Assembly: GCA_021790995.1 (NCBI GenBank)
Contig: JAJYFA010000003.1
Span: 1-64,000, forward strand
Reading direction: 5' to 3'
Length of the DNA stretch: 64,000 bases
DNA from: Acidobacteriota bacterium
Lineage (GTDB): Bacteria > Acidobacteriota > Terriglobia > Terriglobales > Acidobacteriaceae
The translations under genes and the position numbers were made by a program. Shown in pieces: positions 60,125 through 64,000 of the stretch (position 1 is its first letter; each line of letters opens with the position of its first letter). The notes beneath the pieces are model-generated. The model did no database searches. It was given only the letters and a program-made list of their open reading frames with translations, and was not told the origin of the DNA.

Positions 60125-61609
60125 GTGCAACCCATGTCTGCCCAAGACACAGTTACGGAAACCATCGCCGCCATCTCCACACCGCCGGGGCGCGGCGGCA
60201 TCGGCATTGTGCGGCTCAGCGGGCCGCTGGCTGCGTCCATTGCCAGGCAGCTTGTCCGGCTGCGGCATCCACTGGAGCACGCGCGCGCGCGTCTGGCCGA
60301 CGTGCTCGATGCGGACAGCGGCGAAGCGGCGCGCATCGATGAAGCCCTCGTCACATTCTTCCGCGCTCCAAACTCGTACACCGCCGAAGACTTGGTTGAA
60401 ATCGCCGCGCACGGTTCGCCTGTCGTTCTTGATCTGCTGCTGCGCCGCGCGCTCGCGCTGGGTGCGCGCCTTGCCGAGCCTGGCGAATTTACCGAGCGCG
60501 CCTTTCTCTCCGGCCGGCTCGACCTCACGCAGGCCGAAGCGGTCCGCGACCTCATCGACGCGCAAACCCTCACCCAGGCGCGCCAGGCAGCCAGTCAGAT
60601 GGGCGGCGCGCTCAGCCGCCGTGCCGCGCCCGTAAAGCAGGAACTGATCGACCTCGTGGCCCTGATCGAGGCTGGCATCGACTTTGGCGAGGACGATGTC
60701 GAAGTGACCCCGCAGCAGGAGATTGCGCGCCGCATTGCCGGGCTTACACCGCCGCTCGCCGCGCTCGAAGCCTCCTTTGCCCGCGGCCGCGTTGTGCACG
60801 ACGGCCTCACCCTCGCCATCGTCGGCCGGCCCAACGCGGGCAAGAGCTCGCTCTTCAACCGCCTCGTCGAGCGCGACCGCGCCATCGTCACCGCTACGCC
60901 CGGCACGACACGCGATCTGGTCACCGAGCGCATCTCCATCGGTGGCATTCCTATCGAAATGGTCGATACCGCGGGCCTGCGCGAGGGGCGCGAAGAAGCC
61001 GAACAGCTCGGCATCGCTCGCAGCCGCGAGGCACTTGCCGATGCCGCGCTGGTTCTCGTTGTGCTCGACGCGACGCAGCCGCTCAACGACGAGGAGCACC
61101 GTCTGCTGGCCGCGGTCGAGGGCCGACCGGCCATCGTCGCCATCAACAAATCAGATCTCGTGAAATCGCAACGTCCAGACTCGTCGCCTCCGCTCACCGG
61201 CGAAGGCGCTGCGGGCTCCCCATCCTTGGCCGCGTCCTTTGCGGATAAGGGCGAGAATGAATCATGCCCGTTACCCCACAGTGAAATTGAAAATGCTCTC
61301 ACCGCGCTGCCAACCTCGGCGCTCACCGGCGAAGGCATTCCCGCGCTGCGCGAAAAAATTCTCGCTCTCGCCACCGGCGGCGCCGCAGCCGAGCCCGGCA
61401 TGTTGACGAACCTGCGCCAGCACCAGGCCATCGCCACTGCGCTCACCGCACTGGACGATGCAGCCAGAGCCAACGAAAGCGGCATCCCCCACGAGATGAT
61501 CCTGCTCGATCTCTATCGCGCCCTCTTGGCCCTGGACTCGCTCACCGGCCAGACCACTCCCGACGTCATTCTCAATGTAATTTTTTCAAGTTTCTGCATC
61601 GGAAAATAA
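60125..61609 (+). CDS. mnmE: tRNA uridine-5-carboxymethylaminomethyl synthesis GTPase
   Basis: DTVTETIAAISTPPGRGGIGIVRLSGP, GRPNAGKSSLFN, DTAGLRE, NKSD, C-terminal FCIGK. Confidence 0.95.
   Translation: MQPMSAQDTVTETIAAISTPPGRGGIGIVRLSGPLAASIARQLVRLRHPLEHARARLADVLDADSGEAARIDEALVTFFRAPNSYTAEDLVEIAAHGSPVVLDLLLRRALALGARLAEPGEFTERAFLSGRLDLTQAEAVRDLIDAQTLTQARQAASQMGGALSRRAAPVKQELIDLVALIEAGIDFGEDDVEVTPQQEIARRIAGLTPPLAALEASFARGRVVHDGLTLAIVGRPNAGKSSLFNRLVERDRAIVTATPGTTRDLVTERISIGGIPIEMVDTAGLREGREEAEQLGIARSREALADAALVLVVLDATQPLNDEEHRLLAAVEGRPAIVAINKSDLVKSQRPDSSPPLTGEGAAGSPSLAASFADKGENESCPLPHSEIENALTALPTSALTGEGIPALREKILALATGGAAAEPGMLTNLRQHQAIATALTALDDAARANESGIPHEMILLDLYRALLALDSLTGQTTPDVILNVIFSSFCIGK
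61165..61280. repeat. Putative palindromic element inserted in frame in mnmE
   Basis: Contains CCCATCCTTGGCCGCGTCCTTTGCGGATAAGGGCGAG hairpin; encodes SQRPDSSPPLTGEGAAGSPSLAASFADKGENESCPLPHS between the G4 NKSD and G5 TSAL motifs. Confidence 0.5.
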
Positions 61610-61770
61610 TTGCGCTTCCGAGCCTGAGCTGAGGCTCCAGGTGTGCGTGTCTCTGTCGTCCGGCGTCAGACTTATCCTCCCAGGCGCGGCATCGCGGCAT
61701 GAAGAACCGCGCTTGATCTTGGACGAATTGTGGACTCACTGCGCGGAAAACAGGCGGCAAAAACGCCGAT

Positions 61771-62958
61771 CTAAATCCTCACCAGCTCCTGCTGCAAGCG
61801 GCCTGTCACCCACGCCTTTCCCGGTGCGGTGAGCATATTCACCTCGCTGCGCACGCCGAACTCCGGCAGGTAAATGCCCGGTTCGACCGAGAAGCACGTG
61901 TGCGGCAGAATGTGGCGCACATCGTGGGTCTCCAGGTTGTCCAGGTGCGCGCCCGATCCGTGCAGCTCCTGCTCGATGTTGTGCCCCGTGCGATGCGTAA
62001 AGTACTCTCCGAAGCCCGCTGCGCGAATCACGCCGCGCGCCGCATCGTCAGCTTCGAAGCCGCAGATGGGGCGGCTCGCCGCAAACGCCGATTCCACGGC
62101 GGCGATGGCCGCATCGCGCGCCTTGCGCACCGTCTCAAAGACGAGCTGTTCTTTCTCGCTCGGTTCGCGGCCGACAACGCCCGTCCACGTGATGTCGTAA
62201 AAGATCGTTCCCGGTTGATCGAGCCGTCCCCAGATGTCGATCAGCAGGAAGTCGCCCTCGCGGATGGGTGAGGAGTTCGCGGCCGTCGGCTCGTAGTGCG
62301 AGTCGGAGGTGTTGGCGTTCACGCTCACGTCAGGACCGTTCTCCCAAACCAGGCCCTCGCGGCGCATGGCCTCGCTTAACCAGGTCACGATGTCGAACTC
62401 GGAAAGTCCGCCCGCGCGGCCAGCGCCAGCCGGCGGCCGCAACCGCCGCCCGATCTCCTTCCATGCCTCGGCGACGATCGCATCGATGGCGCGCTGCGCA
62501 GTCTGGTGGCTTGCCACCTGCGCCTCATTCAGCACGGCCTGGAACTGGCTCACAAGATCGGCCGAGGACGCAACCTCCTTGCCGATCGAGCGCAGAAACT
62601 CCACGGTTCCCGCATCGACCATCGAGACGTACATGATGTCGTTGTTCGGCGAGTATTGCATCGCGACGCGACGCGCACCGGCGAGCATCGCCTCGATGCC
62701 TCCGCGCAATTCCTGCCAGCTTGAATAGACCGCCTTCGCGCCAGGCAGCGTATCCAGCCGCCCCTGCTCCACGCGATGCGCGAGCTTGCGCGGCTCGCCC
62801 GCAGCGGGAACAAAGTAGTACCAGCGCCGTGTGACGTGGGCGTGAGGGTCCAGCCCAAGAATGCGCGCCGCAATGGGATCGCGGTGATGGTGATCGTAAA
62901 ATAGCCAGCCGTCCAGGGATGCATCCCGCAGAGCCGCTTGAATCGCATCGAGGTTCAT
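61771..62958 (-). CDS. M24-family Xaa-Pro aminopeptidase
   Basis: LLIDIWGRLDQPGTIFYDITWTG (two Asp), HRTGHNIEQELHG, CFSVEPGIYLPEFGVRSEVNM (two Glu). Confidence 0.9.
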   Translation of the reverse strand: MNLDAIQAALRDASLDGWLFYDHHHRDPIAARILGLDPHAHVTRRWYYFVPAAGEPRKLAHRVEQGRLDTLPGAKAVYSSWQELRGGIEAMLAGARRVAMQYSPNNDIMYVSMVDAGTVEFLRSIGKEVASSADLVSQFQAVLNEAQVASHQTAQRAIDAIVAEAWKEIGRRLRPPAGAGRAGGLSEFDIVTWLSEAMRREGLVWENGPDVSVNANTSDSHYEPTAANSSPIREGDFLLIDIWGRLDQPGTIFYDITWTGVVGREPSEKEQLVFETVRKARDAAIAAVESAFAASRPICGFEADDAARGVIRAAGFGEYFTHRTGHNIEQELHGSGAHLDNLETHDVRHILPHTCFSVEPGIYLPEFGVRSEVNMLTAPGKAWVTGRLQQELVRI

Positions 62959-63058
62959 ACGGGTAATGATAACGGGACCTGCAGGGTTGGCGGAGCCGAT
63001 AGCGTGCGCTGGCGCATACGCTGCACGTTCGCAGGTTTGTTCTGCTGGCGCTCCGTGG

Positions 63059-64000
63059 TCACGCGCTGGCGCGGCGGCGAGTTTCCTGCTGCCGACCCTG
63101 AATTCGGATCGACACATGCACCAGGCTCAGCGCCGCCGGCGTGACGCCGGGAATGCGGCTGGCCTGGCCGAGCGTCAGCGGGCGCACACGCTCCAGCTTC
63201 TCGCGCATCTCGCGCGACAATCCGCTGATTGCGCCGTATTCGAGCCACTCGGGAATCGCCACCGACTCGGCTGCTTTCATTCGCTCAATCGACTTTCTCT
63301 GCTGCGCAAGGTAGCCTTCGAACTTGATCTCCGTCTCCACGGCCCGCGCCTCGTTGCGCATCTCGCTGCGTTCGATGGCCGCGCTCCGCGCCGCGGCATT
63401 CCGCGCGGGGTCGGCGACAAACTCGCACAGCAGCGGATCGCGTGCGAGGTCTTCGCCGAGCGCCCCGAGCAGCGGCTCGATCCCGACCTCGGGGCGCTTG
63501 AGCAGTTGCGACCAGGTCAGTCCCGCAACCGCCGGCAGGTCGCCGAATCCGGCCCGCTCCAGTTTTTCCGCACCCACCTTGCCGGTTGCCAGCAGCCGCG
63601 CCAGCGCCGCCATGCGCGACTGCTTCTGTTCGTACTCAGCCCAGACCTCGTCGTTGATGAGGCCCAGCCGTCGCCCGTACGGCGTCAGTCTCCGGTCGGC
63701 GTTGTCGATGCGCAGGTGCAGCCGAAACTCCGCGCGCGACGTAAACATGCGGTAGGGCTCGTTGGTGCCCTTTGAAATCAGATCGTCGATCAGAATGCCC
63801 GTGTAGCCCTCGGTGCGGTCGAGCGTAAACGGCGCCTCGCCCTTCAGCCACAGCGCCGCGTTGATGCCCGCCATGATCCCCTGGCACGCAGCTTCCTCGT
63901 AGCCGCTCGTGCCGTTGATCTGCCCGGCGAGATAGAGACCCGTGAACGCCTTCACGCGCAGCGCGCGATCGAGCTCCGTCGGATCCACCGAATCGTACTC
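63059..64000 (-). CDS. mnmG: MnmG (GidA) C-terminal part; truncated by window end
   Basis: [94 protein letters not shown]; reading frame open to base 64000. Confidence 0.95.
   Translation of the reverse strand, partial: EYDSVDPTELDRALRVKAFTGLYLAGQINGTSGYEEAACQGIMAGINAALWLKGEAPFTLDRTEGYTGILIDDLISKGTNEPYRMFTSRAEFRLHLRIDNADRRLTPYGRRLGLINDEVWAEYEQKQSRMAALARLLATGKVGAEKLERAGFGDLPAVAGLTWSQLLKRPEVGIEPLLGALGEDLARDPLLCEFVADPARNAAARSAAIERSEMRNEARAVETEIKFEGYLAQQRKSIERMKAAESVAIPEWLEYGAISGLSREMREKLERVRPLTLGQASRIPGVTPAALSLVHVSIRIQGRQQETRRRASA

Overview
High-GC bacterial chromosome window, most likely Acidobacteriota (Terriglobia-like). This is inferred from gene content: sedolisin, CE15 esterase, ASST, MqnC, and an RNase E/G with an embedded insert. 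There are about 45 protein genes and one tRNA-Gln(CUG). I see no CRISPR array, transposase or prophage. Much of the window is housekeeping: MlaE/MlaF, PBP2/RodA, RNase E/G, MqnC, GalE, tandem PlsC, NfeD/slipin, MurJ, MoeB, CysK/CysE, IlvB, MnmE and a partial MnmG. The strongest candidate for an undescribed system is a seven-gene, mostly overlapping operon at about 48460-55444. It encodes a polyprenyl synthase, a MacB-like permease and its ATPase, a degenerate heme-copper-oxidase-subunit-I-like protein, a 4-TM protein, an MFS-like domain fused to CcoO-like and cytochrome c domains, and a YceI polyisoprenoid-binding protein. It is divergent from a two-component system whose upstream region has phased direct repeats. 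Other notable items are a ~500-aa charged insert inside the S1 domain of RNase E/G, an M48-like protein whose HExxH reads MELAH, a palindromic element apparently inserted in frame in the MnmE G domain, a HigBA/RelE-type TA locus with a palindromic operator, a frameshifted gene beside it, and a JAMM-E1-rhodanese gene pair. All assignments come from reading translations and motifs; no database search was run.
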